DNA of 64,000 nt from Parapristionchus giblindavisi (GCA_943737045.1 CALSFV010000226.1:682001-746000); one strand, 5' to 3'. Positions 37,301 to 51,706 are shown, numbered from the stretch's first letter. The notes: generated by a model from the letters alone, not told the origin. Translations and numbers: made by a program.

Positions 37301-40126
37301 CTCTTTGCATTTTCGCTACAAAACAATTCATGACAAGTCAAATTGTCAACGATACTAATCGTGTCATATACCATGTGAAAGAGAAAAAAATCTGAATCGT
37401 ACACACTTCAGCTCATGTCGAACCGTATTATTTCACAGTCGCCACAATGGCCGAAGTACAAAAGTAGCTTTTACTCTTATATGATGAAAATCGCTTGTGA
37501 AATGTGATAATGGCAATGATACCTATCTTGTCGTATACCGAACGAAAGAGCAAAAAAATCTGAATACGATACACTTTTCCATTCCTGAACAGCGGTCACA
37601 TAGACCAAAATGCTAAATTATCTTCCAGTACTCTTTGCATTTTCGCTACAAAACAATTCATGACAAGTCAAATTGTCAACGATACTAATCGTGTCATATA
37701 CCATGTGAAAGAGAAAAAAATTCTGAATCGTACACACTTCAGCTCATGTCGAACCGTATTATTTCACAATCGCCACAATGGCCGAAGTACAAAAGTAGCT
37801 TTTAATCTTATATGATGAAAATCGCTTGTGAAATGTGATAATGGCAATGATACCTATCTTGTCGTATACCGAACGAAAGAGCAAAAAAATCTGAATACGA
37901 TACACTTTTCCATTCCTGAACAGCGGTCACATAGACCAAAATGCTAAATTATCTTCCAGTACCCTTTGCATTTTCGCTACAAAACAATTCATGACAAGTC
38001 AAATTGTCAACGATACTAATCGTGTCATATACCATGTGAAAGAGAAAAAAATTCTGAATCGTACACACCTCAGCTCATGTCGAACCGTATTATTTCACAG
38101 TCGCCACAATGGCCGAAGTACAAAAGTAGCTTTTACTCTTATATGATGAAAATTGCTTGTGAAATGTGAAAATGGCAATGATACCTATCTTGTCGTATAC
38201 CGAACGAAAGAGCAAAAAAATCTGAATACGATACACTTTTCCATTCCTGAACAGCGGTCACATAGACCAAAATGCTAAATTATCTTCCAGTACTCTTTGC
38301 ATTTTCGCTACAAAACAATTCATGACAAGTCAAATTGTCAACGATACTAATCGTGTCATATACCATGTGAAATAGAAAAAAATTCTGAATCGTACACACT
38401 TCAGCTCATGTCGAACCGTATTATTTCACAGTCGCCACAATGGCCGAAGTACAAAAGTAGCTTTTACTCTTATATGATGAAAATCGCTTGTGAAATGTGA
38501 TAATGGCAATGATACCTATCTTGTCGTATACCGAACGAAAGAGCAAAAAAATCTGAATACGATGCACTTTTCCATTCCTGAACAGCGGTCACATAGGCCA
38601 AAATGCTAAATTATCTTCCAGTACTCTTTGCATTTTCGCTACAAAACAATTCATGACAAGTCAAATTGTCAACGATACTAATCGTGTCATATACCATGTG
38701 AAAGAGAAAAAAATTCTGAATCGTACACACTTCAGCTCATGTCGAACCGTATTATTTCACAGTCGCCACAATGGCCGAAGTACAAAAGTAGCTTTTAATC
38801 TTATATGATGAAAATCGCTTGTGAAATGTGATAATGGCAATGATACCTATCTTGTCGTATACCGAACGAAAGAGCAAAAAAATCTGAATACGATACACTT
38901 TTCCATTCCTGAACAGCGGTCACATAGACCAAAATGCTAAATTATCTTCCAGTACCCTTTGCATTTTCGCTACAAAACAATTCATGACAAGTCAAATTGT
39001 CAACGATACTAATCGTGTCATATACCATGTGAAAGAGAAAAAAATTCTGAATCGTACACACCTCAGCTCATGTCGAACCGTATTATTTCACAGTCGCCAC
39101 AATGGCCGAAGTACAAAAGTAGCTTTTACTCTTATATGATGAAAATTGCTTGTGAAATGTGAAAATGGCAATGATACCTATCTTGTCGTATACCGAACGA
39201 AAGAGCAAAAAAATCTGAATACGATACACTTTTCCATTCCTGAACAGCGGTCACATAGACCAAAATGCTAAATTATCTTCCAGTACTCTTTGCATTTTCG
39301 CTACAAAACAATTCATGACAAGTCAAATTGTCAACGATACTAATCGTGTCATATACCATGTGAAATAGAAAAAAATTCTGAATCGTACACACTTCAGCTC
39401 ATGTCGAACCGTATTATTTCACAGTCGCCACAATGGCCGAAGTACAAAAGTAGCTTTTACTCTTATATGATGAAAATCGCTTGTGAAATGTGATAATGGC
39501 AATGATACCTATCTTGTCGTATACCGAACGAAAGAGCAAAAAAATCTGAATACGATACACTTTTCCATTCCTGAACAGCGGTCACATAGACCAAAATGCT
39601 AAATTATCTTCCAGTACTCTTTGCATTTTCGCTACAAAACAATTCATGACAAGTCAAATTGTCAACGATACTAATCGTGTCATATACCATGTGAAATAGA
39701 AAAAAATTCTGAATCGTACACACTTCAGCTCATGTCGAACCGTATTATTTCACAGTCGCCACAATGGCCGAAGTACAAAAGTAGCTTTTACTCTTATATG
39801 ATGAAAATCGCTTGTGAAATGTGATAATGGCAATGATACCTATCTTGTCGTATACCGAACGAAAGAGCAAAAAAATCTGAATACGATGCACTTTTCCATT
39901 CCTGAACAGCGGTCACATAGGCCAAAATGCTAAATTATCTTCCAGTACTCTTTGCATTTTCGCTACAAAACAATTCATGACAAGTCAAATTGTCAACGAT
40001 ACTAATCGTGTCATATACCATGTGAAAGAGAAAAAAATTCTGAATCGCGCACACTTCAGCTCATGTCGAACCGTATTATTTCACAGTCGCCACAATGGCC
40101 GAAGTACAAAAGGAGCTTTTACTCTT
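28311..40126 (+). repeat. Satellite block with long-range block duplications
   Basis: Full-length monomers of about 331 bp only. The rare pairs CCATTGCTGAAC (27984 and 34932) and TTTTCCTTTCCTG (28311 and 35259) are both separated by 6948 bp, about 21 monomers. CCAGTACCCTTTGC (near 37957 and 38951) and CACACCTCAGC (near 38064 and 39057) show a duplication of about 993 bp, three monomers. GTACACTCTTCAG recurs near 31114 and 32105, again three monomers apart. No gene, RNA gene or second transposon is seen before 40127. Confidence 0.93.
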
Positions 40127-40513
40127 TTTTTTTGAAACACATTTATCAAGAGTTCGTTAGGTCGAAGGCTGTGTTATGCATAGCGATCCAATTCCTGCTC
40201 TTCGCTTCGCTTAGGAAGTTACATCCAACTGTCTTCCGAAAGAGGTCGCTCCATCTTGTCGGGGGCCTCCCTTTTCTTCTGCTCCGACGGGGGAACCACT
40301 CGATCACGGATCGGCTCCACTTCAAGCACTCGTCATTGACGAGCTTATGCACCCAGAGCCACTTCCTCTTCAGCGCTGTACGTACGAAATCCTGAACCAG
40401 AGTCATGCCCCGCAACCGCTCACAAGAGACATGGTCGAGCACGGTGCAGCCCACCATCCAACGCTCCATTTTTCTTTGAGCCACGGCTAATCGATTCATT
40501 TGTGCTTTATTTA
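40127..40513 (-). mobile_element. RTE-like non-LTR retrotransposon 3' fragment, copy 1
   Basis: The 387-bp insert is flanked by CTTTTACTCTT on both sides (40116-40126 and 40514-40524), an 11-bp target duplication. On the minus strand it encodes the last ~120 residues of a non-LTR reverse transcriptase: an AQRKMER motif, a Lys-Trp-rich segment and the GRPPTRWSDL box, ending at TGA (40146-40148). Twelve untranslated bases and an A-tail follow. The 5' truncation, A-tail and target duplication are the marks of target-primed reverse transcription. The frame opens further back into satellite to give 138 codons (40146-40562). Copy 1 alone reads LVNDECLKWS in the Lys-Trp segment. RTE affinity is judged from the motif and the very short 3' end. 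It is inactive. Confidence 0.9.
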
Positions 40514-43500
40514 CTTTTACTCTTATATGATGAAAATCGCTTGTGAAATGTGATAATGGCAATGATACTTATCTTGTCGTATACCGAACGAAAGAGCAAA
40601 AAAATCTGAATACGATGCACTTTTCCATTCCTGAACAGCGGTCACATAGGCCAAAATGCTAAATTATCTTCCAGTACTCTTTGCATTTTCGCTACAAAAC
40701 AATTCATGATAAGTCAAATTGTCAACGATACTAATCGTGTCATATACCATGTGAAAGAGAAAAATATTCTGAATCGTACACACTTCAGCTCATGTCGAAC
40801 CGTATTATTTCACAGTCGCCACAATGGCCGAAGTACAAAAGTAGCTTTTACTCTTATATGATGAAAATCGCTCGTGAAATGTGATAATGGCAATGATACC
40901 TATCTTGTCGTATACCGAACGAAATAGCAAAGAAATCTGAATACGATGCACTTTTCCATTCCTGAACAGCCGTCACATAGGCCAAAATGCTAAATTATCT
41001 TCCAGTACTCTTTGCATTTTCGCTACAAAACAATTCATGACAAGTCAAATTGTCAACGATACTAATCGTGTCATTACCATGTGAAAGAGAAAAATATTCT
41101 GAATGGTACACACTTCAGCTCATGTCGAACCGTATTATTTCACAGTCGCCACAATGGCCGAAGTACAAAAGTAGCTTTTACTCTTATATGATGAAAATCG
41201 CTTGTGAAATGTGAAAATGGCAATGATACCTATCTTGTCGTATACCGAACGAAAGAGCAAAAAAAAACTGAATACGATACACTATTCCATTCCTGAACAG
41301 CGGTCACATAGGCCAAAATGCTAAATTATCTTCCAGTACTCTTTGCATTTTCGCTACAAAACAATTCATGACAAGTCAAATTGTCAACGATACTAATCGT
41401 GTCATATACCATGTGAAAGAGAAAAAAAATCTGAATCGTACACACTTCAGCTCATGTCGAACCGTATTATTTCACAGTCGCCACAATGGCCGAAGTACAA
41501 AAGTAGCTTTTACTCTTATATGATGAAAATCGCTTGTGAAATGTGAAAACGGCAATGATACCTATCTTGTCATATACCGAACGAAAGAGCAAAAAAAACT
41601 GAATACGATACACTATTCCATTCCTAAACAGCGGTCACATAGGCCAAAATGCTAAATTATCTTCCAGTACTCTTTGCATTTTCGCTACAAAACAATTCAT
41701 GACAAGTCAAATTGTCAACGATACTAATCGTGTCATTACCATGTGAAAGAGAAAAAAAATCTGAATCGTACACACTTCAGCTCATGTCGAACCGTATTAT
41801 TTCACAGTCGCCACAATGGCCGAAGTACAAAAGTAGCTTTTACTCTTATATGATGAAAATCGCTTGTGAAATGTGATAATGGCAATGATACCTATCTTGT
41901 CGTATACCGAACGAAAGAGCAAAAAAATCTGAATACGATGCACTTTTCCATTCCTGAACAGCGGTCACATAGGCCAAAATGCTAAATTATCTTCCAGTAC
42001 TCTTTGCATTTTCGCTACAAAACAATTCATGACAAGTCAAATTGTCAACGATACTAATCGTGTCATATACCATGTGAAAGAGAAAAAAATTCTGAATCGT
42101 ACACACTTCAGCTCATGTCGAACCGTATTATTTCACAGTCGCCACAATGGTCGAAGTACAAAAGGAGCTTTTACTCTTATTTGATGAAAATCGCTTGTGA
42201 AATGTGAAAATGGCAATGATACCTATCTTGTCGTATACCGAACGAAAGAGCAAAGAAATCTGAATACGATGCACTTTTCCATTCCTGAACAGCCGTCACA
42301 TAGGCCAAAATGCTAAATTATCTTCCAGTACTCTTTGCATTTTCGCTACAAAACAATTCATGACAAGTCAAATTGTCAACGATACTAATCGTGTCATTAC
42401 CATGTGAAAGAGAAAAAAATCTGAATCGTACACACTTCAGCTCATGTCGAACCGTATTATTTCACAGTCGCCACAATGGCCGAAGTACAAAAGTAGCTTT
42501 TACTCTTATATGATGAAAATTGCTTGTGAAATGTGAAAATGGCAATGATACCTATCTTATCGTATACCGAACGAAAGAGCAAAAAAATCTGAATACGATA
42601 CACTTTTCCATTCCTGAACAGCCGTCACATAGGCCAAAATGCTAAATTATCTTCCAGTACTCTTTGCATTTTCGCTACAAAACAATTCATGATAAGTCAA
42701 ATTGTCAACGATACTAATCGTGTCATATACCATGTGAAAGAGAAAAAAATTTTGAATCGTACACACTTCAGCTCATGTCGAACCGTATTATTTCACAGTC
42801 GCCACAATGGCCGAAGTACAAAAGTAGCTTTTACTCTTTTTTTTTGAAACACATTTATCAAGAGTTCGCTAGGTCGAAGGCTCTGTTATGCATAGCGATC
42901 CAATTCCTGCTCTTCGCTTCGCTTAGGAAGTTACATCCAACTGTCTTCCGAAAGAGGTCGCTCCATCTTGTCGGGGGCCTCCCTTTTCTTCTGCTCCGAC
43001 GGGGGAACCACTCGATCACGGATCGGCTCCACTTCGAGCACTCGTCATTGGCGAGCTTATGCACCCAGAGCCACTTCCTCTTCAGCGCTGTACGTACGAA
43101 ATCCTGAACCAGAGTCATGCCCCGCAACCGCTCACAAGAGACATGGTCGAGTACGGTGCAGCCCACCATCCAACGCTCCATTTTTCTATGAGCCACGGCT
43201 AATCGATTGATTTGTGCTTTATTTACTTTTACTCTTATTTGATGAAAATCGCTTGTGAAATGTGAAAATGGCAATGATACCTATCTTGTCGTATACCGAA
43301 CGAAAGAGCAAAGAAATCTGAATACGATGCACTTTTCCATTCCTGAACAGCCGTCACATAGGCCAAAATGCTAAATTATCTTCCAGTACTCTTTGCATTT
43401 TCGCTACAAAACAATTCATGATAAGTCAAATTGTCAACGATACTAATCGTGTCATATACCATGTGAAAGAGAAAAATATTCTGAATGGTACACACTTCAG

Positions 43501-46500
43501 CTCATGTCGAACCGTATTATTTCACAGTCGCCACAATGGCTGAAGTACAAAAGTAGCTTTTACTCTTATATGATGAAAATCGCTTGTGAAATGTGAAAAT
43601 GGCAATGATACCTATCTTGTCGTATACCGAACGAAAGAGCAAAAAAAACTGAATACGATACACTATTCCATTCCTGAACAGCGGTCACATAGGCCAAAAT
43701 GCTAAATTATCTTCCAGTACTCTTTGCATTTTCGCTACAAAACAATTCATGACAAGTCAAATTGTCAACGATACTAATCGTGTCATATACCATGTGAAAG
43801 AGAAAAAAAATCTGAATCGTACACACTTCAGCTCATGTCGAACCGTATTATTTCACAGTCGCCACAATGGCCGAAGTACAAAAGTAGCTTTTACTCTTAT
43901 ATGATGAAAATCGCTTGTGAAATGTGATAATGGCAATGATACCTATCTTGTCGTATACCGAACGAAAGAGCAAAAAAATCTGAATACGATACACTTTTCC
44001 ATTCCTGAACAGCGGTCACATAGACCAAAATGCTAAATTATCTTCCAGTACTCTTTGCATTTTCGCTACAAAACAATTCATGACAAGTCAAATTGTCAAC
44101 GATACTAATCGTGTCATATACCATGTGAAAGAGAAAAAAATTCTGAATCGTACACACTTCAGCTCATGTCGAACCGTATTATTTCACAGTCGCCACAATG
44201 GTCGAAGTACAAAAGGAGCTTTTACTCTTATTTGATGAAAATCGCTTGTGAAATGTGAAAATGGCAATGATACCTATCTTGTCGTATACCGAACGAAAGA
44301 GCAAAGAAATCTGAATACGATGCACTTTTCCATTCCTGAACAGCCGTCACATAGGCCAAAATGCTAAATTATCTTCCAGTACTCTTTGCATTTTCGCTAC
44401 AAAACAATTCATGACAAGTCAAATTGTCAACGATACTAATCGTGTCATTACCATGTGAAAGAGAAAAATATTCTGAATGGTACACACTTCAGCTCATGTC
44501 GAACCGTATTATTTCACAGTCGCCACAATGGCCGAAGTACAAAAGTAGCTTTTACTCTTATATGATGAAAATCGCTTGTGAAATGTGATAATGGCAATGA
44601 TACCTATCTTGTCGTATACCGAACGAAAGAGCAAAAAAATCTGAATACGATACACTTTTCCATTCCTGAACAGCGGTCACATAGACCAAAATGCTAAATT
44701 ATCTTCCAGTACTCTTTGCATTTTCGCTACAAAACAATTCATGACAAGTCAAATTGTCAACGATACTAATCGTGTCATATACCATGTGAAAGAGAAAAAA
44801 ATTCTGAATCGTACACACTTCAGCTCATGTCGAACCGTATTATTTCACAGTCGCCACAATGGTCGAAGTACAAAAGGAGCTTTTACTCTTATTTGATGAA
44901 AATCGCTTGTGAAATGTGAAAATGGCAATGATACCTATCTTGTCGTATACCGAACGAAAGAGCAAAAAAATCTGAATACGATACACTTTTCCATTCCTGA
45001 ACAGCGGTCACATAGACCAAAATGCTAAATTATCTTCCAGTACTCTTTGCATTTTCGCTACAAAACAATTCATGACAAGTCAAATTGTCAACGATACTAA
45101 TCGTGTCATATACCATGTGAAAGAGAAAAAAATTCTGAATCGTACACACTTCAGCTCATGTCGAACCGTATTATTTCACAGTCGCCACAATGGTCGAAGT
45201 ACAAAAGGAGCTTTTACTCTTATTTGATGAAAATCGCTTGTGAAATGTGAAAATGGCAATGATACCTATCTTGTCGTATACCGAACGAAAGAGCAAAGAA
45301 ATCTGAATACGATGCACTTTTCCATTCCTGAACAGCCGTCACATAGGCCAAAATGCTAAATTATCTTCCAGTACTCTTTGCATTTTCGCTACAAAACAAT
45401 TCATGACAAGTCAAATTGTCAACGATACTAATCGTGTCATTACCATGTGAAAGAGAAAAAAATCTGAATCGTACACACTTCAGCTCATGTCGAACCGTAT
45501 TATTTCACAGTCGCCACAATGGCCGAAGTACAAAAGTAGCTTTTACTCTTATATGATGAAAATCGCTTGTGAAATGTGAAAATGGCAATGATACCTATCT
45601 TGTCGTATACCGAACGAAAGAGCAAAAAAAAACTGAATGCGATACACTATTCCATTCCTGAACAGCGGTCACATAGGCCAAAATGCTAAATTATCTTCCA
45701 GTACTCTTTGCATTTTCGCTACAAAACAATTCATGACAAGTCAAATTGTCAACGATACTAATCGTGTCATATACCATGTGAAAGAGAAAAAAAATCTGAA
45801 TCGTACACACTTCAGCTCATGTCGAACCGTATTATTTCACAGTCGCCACAATGGCCGAAGTACAAAAGTAGCTTTTACTCTTATATGATGAAAATCGCTT
45901 GTGAAATGTGATAATGGCAATGATACCTATCTTGTCGTATACCGAACGAAAGAGCAAAAAAATCTGAATACGATACACTTTTCCATTCCTGAACAGCGGT
46001 CACATAGACCAAAATGCTAAAATATCTTCCAGTACTCTTTGCATTTTCGCTACAAAACAATTCATGACAAGTCAAATTGTCAACGATACTAATCGTGTCA
46101 TATACCATGTGAAAGAGAAAAAAATTCTGAATCGTACACACTTCAGCTCATGTCGAACCGTATTATTTCACAGTCGCCACAATGGTCGAAGTACAAAAGG
46201 AGCTTTTACTCTTATTTGATGAAAATCGCTTGTGAAATGTGAAAATGGCAATGATACCTATCTTGTCGTATACCGAACGAAAGAGCAAAGAAATCTGAAT
46301 ACGATGCACTTTTCCATTCCTGAACAGCCGTCACATAGGCCAAAATGCTAAATTATCTTCCAGTACTCTTTGCATTTTCGCTACAAAACAATTCATGACA
46401 AGTCAAATTGTCAACGATACTAATCGTGTCATTACCATGTGAAAGAGAAAAAAATCTGAATCGTACACACTTCAGCTCATGTCGAACCGTATTATTTCAC

Positions 46501-46873
46501 AGTCGCCACAATGGCCGAAGTACAAAAGTAGCTTTTACTCTTATATGATGAAAATTGCTTGTGAAATGTGAAAATGGCAATGATACCTATCTTATCGTAT
46601 ACCGAACGAAAGAGCAAAAAAATCTGAATACGATACACTTTTCCATTCCAGAACAGCCGTCACATAGGCCAAAATGCTAAATTATCTTCCAGTACTCTTT
46701 GCATTTTCGCTACAAAACAATTCATGATAAGTCAAATTGTCAACGATACTAATCGTGTCATATACCATGTGAAAGAGAAAAAAATTTTGAATCGTACACA
46801 CTTCAGCTCATGTCGAACCGTATTATTTCACAGTCGCCACAATGGCCGAAGTACAAAAATAGCTTTTACTCTT
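40514..46873 (+). repeat. Satellite between chimeric monomers, copies 1 to 3
   Basis: Plain 331-bp monomers apart from copy 2 (42839-43225). Subtypes not seen further left appear here: CGTGTCATTACCATG (a 2-bp deletion), AACAGCCGTCAC, GCAAAGAAATC, AAAAATATTCTGAATGG, and a CAATGGTCG...GGAGC...CTTATTTGATG form repeated near 42149, 44199, 44861, 45190 and 46184. Copies 1-2 and 2-3 are about 2.7 and 4.0 kb apart. No other gene is present. Confidence 0.92.
42839..43225 (-). mobile_element. RTE-like fragment, copy 2 (subtype b)
   Basis: Same junctions as copy 1. Subtype b is recognised by INRLAVAHRK in the N-terminal part and RAFDLANS at the end. The left flank is AAAAGTAGC and the right flank CTTATTTGATG, whereas copy 1 has AAAAGGAGC and CTTATATGATG. 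Its own stop codon is at 42858-42860. Confidence 0.9.
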
Positions 46874-47259
46874 TTTTTTGAAACACATTTATCAAGAGTT
46901 CGCTAGGTCGAAGGCTCTGTTATGCATAGCGATCCAATTCCTGCTCTTCGCTTCGCTTAGGAAGTTACATCCAACTGTCTTCCGAAAGAGGTCGCTCCAT
47001 CTTGTCGGGGGCCTCCCTTTTCTTCTGCTCCGACGGGGGAACCACTCGATCACGGATCGGCTCCACTTCGAGCACTCGTCATTGGCGAGCTTATGCACCC
47101 AGAGCCACTTCCTCTTCAGCGCTGTACGTACGAAATCCTGAACCAGAGTCATGCCCCGCAACCGCTCACAAGAGACATGGTCGAGTACGGTGCAGCCCAC
47201 CATCCAACGCTCCATTTTTCTATGAGCCACGGCTAATCGATTGATTTGTGCTTTATTTA
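46874..47259 (-). mobile_element. RTE-like fragment, copy 3 (subtype b)
   Basis: Encodes the same 138-residue chimeric frame as copy 2 (46892-47308). The T-run is one base shorter, and the left flank has AAAAATAGC, a private change. It is preceded by a monomer carrying CTATCTTATCG, as are copies 2, 6, 7, 10, 11 and 14, so this neighbour travelled with the insert. Confidence 0.9.
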
Positions 47260-49256
47260 CTTTTACTCTTATTTGATGAAAATCGCTTGTGAAATGTGAA
47301 AATGGCAATGATACCTATCTTGTCGTATACCGAACGAAAGAGCAAAGAAATCTGAATACGATGCACTTTTCCATTCCTGAACAGCCGTCACATAGGCCAA
47401 AATGCTAAATTATCTTCCAGTACTCTTTGCATTTTCGCTACAAAACAATTCATGATAAGTCAAATTGTCAACGATACTAATCGTGTCATATACCATGTGA
47501 AAGAGAAAAATATTCTGAATGGTACACACTTCAGCTCATGTCGAACCGTATTATTTCACAGTCGCCACAATGGCCGAAGTACAAAAGTAGCTTTTACTCT
47601 TATATGATGAAAATCGCTTGTGAAAAGTGAAAATGGCAATGATACCTATCTTGTCGTATACCGAACGAAAGAGCAAAAAAAAACTGAATACGATACACTA
47701 TTCCATTCCTGAACAGCGGTCACATAGGCCAAAATGCTAAATTATCTTCCAGTACTCTTTGCATTTTCGCTACAAAACAATTCATGACAAGTCAAATTGT
47801 CAACGATACTAATCGTGTCATATACCATGTGAAAGAGAAAAAAAATCTGAATCGTACACACTTCAGCTCATGTCGAACCGTATTATTTCACAGTCGCCAC
47901 AATGGCCGAAGTACAAAAGTAGCTTTTACTCTTATATGATGAAAATCGCTTGTGAAATGTGATAATGGCAATGATACCTATCTTGTCGTATACCGAACGA
48001 AAGAGCAAAAAAATCTGAATACGATACACTTTTCCATTCCTGAACAGCGGTCACATAGACCAAAATGCTAAATTATCTTCCAGTACTCTTTGCATTTTCG
48101 CTACAAAACAATTCATGACAAGTCAAATTGTCAACGATACTAATCGTGCCATATACCATGTGAAAGAGAAAAAAAATCTGAATCGTACACACTTCAGCTC
48201 ATGTCGAACCGTATTATTTCACAGTCGCCACAATGGCCGAAGTACAAAAGTAGCTTTTACTCTTATATGATGAAAATCGCTTGTGAAATGTGATAATGGC
48301 AATGATACCTATCTTGTCGTATACCGAACGAAAGAGCAAAAAAATCTGAATACGATACACTTTTCCATTCCTGAACAGCGGTCACATAGACCAAAATGCT
48401 AAATTATCTTCCAGTACTCTTTGCATTTTCGCTACAAAACAATTCATGACAAGTCAAATTGTCAACGATACTAATCGTGTCATATACCATGTGAAAGAGA
48501 AAAAAAATCTGAATCGTACACACTTCAGCTCATGTCGAACCGTATTATTTCACAGTCGCCACAATGGCCGAAGTACAAAAGTAGCTTTTACTCTTATATG
48601 ATGAAAATCGCTTGTGAAATGTGATAATGGCAATGATACCTATCTTGTCGTATACCGAACGAAAGAGCAAAAAAATCTGAATACGATACACTTTCCATTC
48701 CTGAACAGCGTTCACATAGACCAAAATGCTAAATTATCTTCCAGTACTCTTTGCATTTTCGCTACAAAACAATTCATGACAAGTCAAATTGTCAACGATA
48801 CTAATCGTGTCATATACCATGTGAAAGAGAAAAAAATTCTGAATCGTACACACTTCAGCTCATGTCGAACCGTATTATTTCACAGTCGCCACAATGGCCG
48901 AAGTACAAAAGGAGCTTTTACTCTTATATGATGAAAATCGCTTGTGAAATGTGATAATGGCAATGATACCTATCTTGTCGTATACCGAACGAAAGAGCAA
49001 AAAAATCTGAATACGATGCACTTTTCCATTCCTGAACAGCGGTCACATAGGCCAAAATGCTAAATTATCTTCCAGTACTCTTTGCATTTTCGCTACAAAA
49101 CAATTCATGACAAGTCAAATTGTCAACGATACTAATCGTGTCATATACCATGTGAAAGAGAAAAAAATTCTGAATCGTACACACTTCAGCTCATGTCGAA
49201 CCGTATTATTTCACAGTCGCCACAATGGCCGAAGTACAAAAGGAGCTTTCACTCTT

Positions 49257-49642
49257 TTTTTTGAAACACATTTATCAAGAGTTCGTTAGGTCGAAGGCTG
49301 TGTTATGCATAGCGATCCAATTCCTGCTCTTCGCTTCGCTTAGGAAGTTACATCCAACTGTCTTCCGAAAGAGGTCGCTCCATCTTGTCGGGGGCCTCCC
49401 TTTTCTTCTGCTCCGACGGGGGAACCACTCGATCACGGATCGGCTCCACTTCGAGCACTCGTCATTGGCGAGCTTATGCACCCAGAGCCACTTCCTCTTC
49501 AGCGCTGTACGTACGAAATCCTGAACCAGAGTCATGCCCCGCAACCGCTCACAAGAGACATGGTCGAGCACGGTGCAGCCCACCATCCAACGCTCCATTT
49601 TTCTTTGAGCCACGGCTAATCGATTCATTTGTGCTTTATTTA
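49257..49642 (-). mobile_element. RTE-like fragment, copy 4 (subtype a)
   Basis: Subtype a, like copy 1: MNRLAVAQRK and NTAFDLTNS, AAAAGGAGC on the left and CTTATATGATG on the right. The left target duplication has a single T-to-C change (CTTTCACTCTT), so it arose after amplification. Confidence 0.9.
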
Positions 49643-50315
49643 CTTTTACTCTTATATGATGAAAATCGCTTGTGAAATGTGAAAATGGCAATGATACCTA
49701 TCTTGTCGTATACCGAACGAAAGAGCAAAGAAATCTGAATACGATGCACTTTTCCATTCCTGAACAGCCGTCACATAGGCCAAAATGCTAAATTATCTTC
49801 CAGTACTCTTTGCATTTTCGCTACAAAACAATTCATGATAAGTCAAATTGTCAACGATACTAATCGTGTCATATACCATGTGAAAGAGAAAAATATTCTG
49901 AATCGTACACACTTCAGCTCATGTCGAACCGTATTATTTCACAGTCGCCACAATGGCCGAAGTACAAAAGTAGCTTTTACTCTTATATGATGAAAATCGC
50001 TTGTGAAATGTGATAATGGCAATGATACCTATCTTGTCGTATACCGAACGAAAGAGCAAAAAAATCTGAATACGATGCACTTTTCCATTCCTGAACAGCG
50101 GTCACATAGGCCAAAATGCTAAATTATCTTCCAGTACTCTTTGCATTTTCGCTACAAAACAATTCATGACAAGTCAAATTGTCAACGATACTAATCGTGT
50201 CATATACCATGTGAAAGAGAAAAAAATTCTGAATCGTACACACTTCAGCTCATGTCGAACCGTATTATTTCACAGTCGCCACAATGGCCGAAGTACAAAA
50301 GGAGCTTTTACTCTT

Positions 50316-50702
50316 TTTTTTTGAAACACATTTATCAAGAGTTCGTTAGGTCGAAGGCTGTGTTATGCATAGCGATCCAATTCCTGCTCTTCGCTTCGCT
50401 TAGGAAGTTACATCCAACTGTCTTCCGAAAGAGGTCGCTCCATCTTGTCGGGGGCCTCCCTTTTCTTCTGCTCCGACGGGGGAACCACTCGATCACGGAT
50501 CGGCTCCACTTCGAGCACTCGTCATTGGCGAGCTTATGCACCCAGAGCCACTTCCTCTTCAGCGCTGTACGTACGAAATCCTGAACCAGAGTCATGCCCC
50601 GCAACCGCTCACAAGAGACATGGTCGAGCACGGTGCAGCCCACCATCCAACGCTCCATTTTTCTTTGAGCCACGGCTAATCGATTCATTTGTGCTTTATT
50701 TA
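50316..50702 (-). mobile_element. RTE-like fragment, copy 5 (subtype a)
   Basis: The encoded protein is identical to copy 4, and the insert lies 1060 bp downstream of it, so the two are a tandem duplication of one chimeric monomer plus one plain monomer. The left target duplication is intact here. Confidence 0.9.
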
Positions 50703-51706
50703 CTTTTACTCTTATATGATGAAAATCGCTTGTGAAATGTGAAAATGGCAATGATACCTATCTTGTCGTATACCGAACGAAAGAGCAAAGAAATCTGAAT
50801 ACGATGCACTTTTCCATTCCTGAACAGCCGTCACATAGGCCAAAATGCTAAATTATCTTCCAGTACTCTTTGCATTTTCGCTACAAAACAATTCATGATA
50901 AGTCAAATTGTCAACGATACTAATCGTGTCATATACCATGTGAAAGAGAAAAATATTCTGAATCGTACACACTTCAGCTCATGTCGAACCGTATTATTTC
51001 ACAGTCGCCACAATGGCCGAAGTACAAAAGTAGCTTTTACTCTTATATGATGAAAATCGCTTGTGAAATGTGAAAATGGCAATGATACCTATCTTGTCGT
51101 ATACCGAACGAAAGAGCAAAAAAAAACTGAATACGATACACTATTCCATTCCTGAACAGCGGTCACATAGGCCAAAATGCTAAATTATCTTCCAGTACTC
51201 TTTGCATTTTCGCTACAAAACAATTCATGACAAGTCAAATTGTCAACGATACTAATCGTGTCATTACCATGTGAAAGAGAAAAAAAATCTGAATCGTACA
51301 CACTTCAGCTCATGTCGAACCGTATTATTTCACAGTCGCCACAATGGCCGAAGTACAAAAGTAGCTTTTACTCTTATATGATGAAAATTGCTTGTGAAAT
51401 GTGAAAATGGCAATGATACCTATCTTATCGTATACCGAACGAAAGAGCAAAAAAATCTGAATACGATACACTTTTCCATTCCTGAACAGCCGTCACATAG
51501 GCCAAAATGCTAAATTATCTTCCAGTACTCTTTGCATTTTCGCTACAAAACAATTCATGATAAGTCAAATTGTCAACGATACTAATCGTGTCATATACCA
51601 TGTGAAAGAGAAAAAAATTTTGAATCGTACACACTTCAGCTCATGTCGAACCGTATTATTTCACAGTCGCCACAATGGCCGAAGTACAAAAGTAGCTTTT
51701 ACTCTT

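Noticed and set aside
8516..40126. CRISPR-like array
   Set aside because: The repeats are contiguous monomers of about 331 bp with no unique spacers, no cas genes, and a eukaryotic retrotransposon context.
42968..43210. Plus-strand frames antisense to the RTE-like inserts (80-110 codons)
   Set aside because: They are shadows of the reverse transcriptase tail on the opposite strand. The recognisable GRPPTRW motif is on the minus strand only.
45637..45888. Short plus-strand frames of 60-105 codons across satellite monomers
   Set aside because: They are open only in occasional monomers and closed by single-base differences in the neighbours, so there is no sign of coding constraint.
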